51,638 nucleotides of DNA from Cyclobacteriaceae bacterium (GTDB taxonomy: Bacteria > Bacteroidota > Bacteroidia > Cytophagales > Cyclobacteriaceae). The notes beneath the pieces are model-generated. The model was not told where the DNA came from, made no database searches, and saw only the letters and a list, made by a program, of their open reading frames with translations. The stretch lies in contig JAHBUB010000026.1 of the NCBI GenBank assembly GCA_019638285.1, positions 1 to 51,638 of the forward strand, read 5' to 3'. Position numbers and translations under genes: made by a program. Below, in pieces: positions 51,636-51,638 of this stretch (position 1 is the first letter of the stretch; each line of letters begins with the position of its first letter).

Positions 51636-51638
51636 TAC

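Noticed and set aside
1-51638. Mobile element, CRISPR array, tRNA or rRNA gene
   Set aside because: I found no transposase, integrase, regularly spaced repeats or cloverleaf-forming stretch in the gaps between genes, all of which are shorter than 300 bases.

Overview
The window looks like an ordinary, gene-dense stretch of a Bacteroidota chromosome, most likely Cytophagales (inference from gene content; no rRNA gene or marker tree is available here). Supporting signs are promoters of the TTG-N(17-23)-TAnnTTTG type, AT-rich leaders with few Shine-Dalgarno sequences, many lipoproteins (one with a CKDDDD surface-export signal), the long ~630-residue PurF form, and the tgt-lptG gene pair. I found no tRNA, rRNA, CRISPR array, insertion sequence, integrase or phage gene.

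Layout. 1-7.7 kb is an accessory envelope region: a lipocalin-like lipoprotein, a small outer-membrane barrel, a YD-repeat lipoprotein split by a one-base frameshift, then a co-directional run of three lipoproteins, a three-TM membrane protein and a secreted protein with an NADase-type glycan-binding domain. 7.7-10 kb has a DUF3137 membrane protein and an MscS channel on the minus strand. 10.2-21 kb is a plus-strand operon: alpha-2-macroglobulin with intact thioester, a TIGR04076 protein, an aldo/keto reductase lacking its catalytic His, an NSS-type sodium symporter and penicillin-binding protein 1C. 21-24.2 kb carries two tandem SPOR/OmpA paralogues.

24.2-30.6 kb is a minus-strand block: cystathionine beta-synthase with its own promoter, and an apparent operon EVE protein, two paralogous secreted proteins, pyrR, pyrB. 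30.8-36.97 kb has a GT9 glycosyltransferase, purF, an orphan TPR histidine kinase and murI. 37-51.6 kb is largely housekeeping: fabI, ispE, an EamA transporter, lptG, tgt, an Xaa-Pro aminopeptidase, a DUF4198 protein, a RidA protein, an IscA-type carrier, methylmalonyl-CoA epimerase, thiL, an AcpH-like protein, a TerB-like protein, lepA and folD, with several small conserved unknowns between them.

How the genes fit together: A2M and PBP1C form a known periplasmic defence/cell-wall pair; murI, PBP1C, lptG, the GT9 enzyme and the OmpA/SPOR proteins serve the envelope; pyrR-pyrB, purF and folD serve nucleotide and one-carbon metabolism. The best candidates for something undescribed are the 3.0-7.7 kb envelope cluster, in which two different proteins share a C-terminal module, and the tandem secreted paralogues at 27.1-30.2 kb. 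A structural oddity is that every convergent gene pair overlaps or is separated by fewer than 10 bases, three of them sharing a single TTAA between opposing stop codons.
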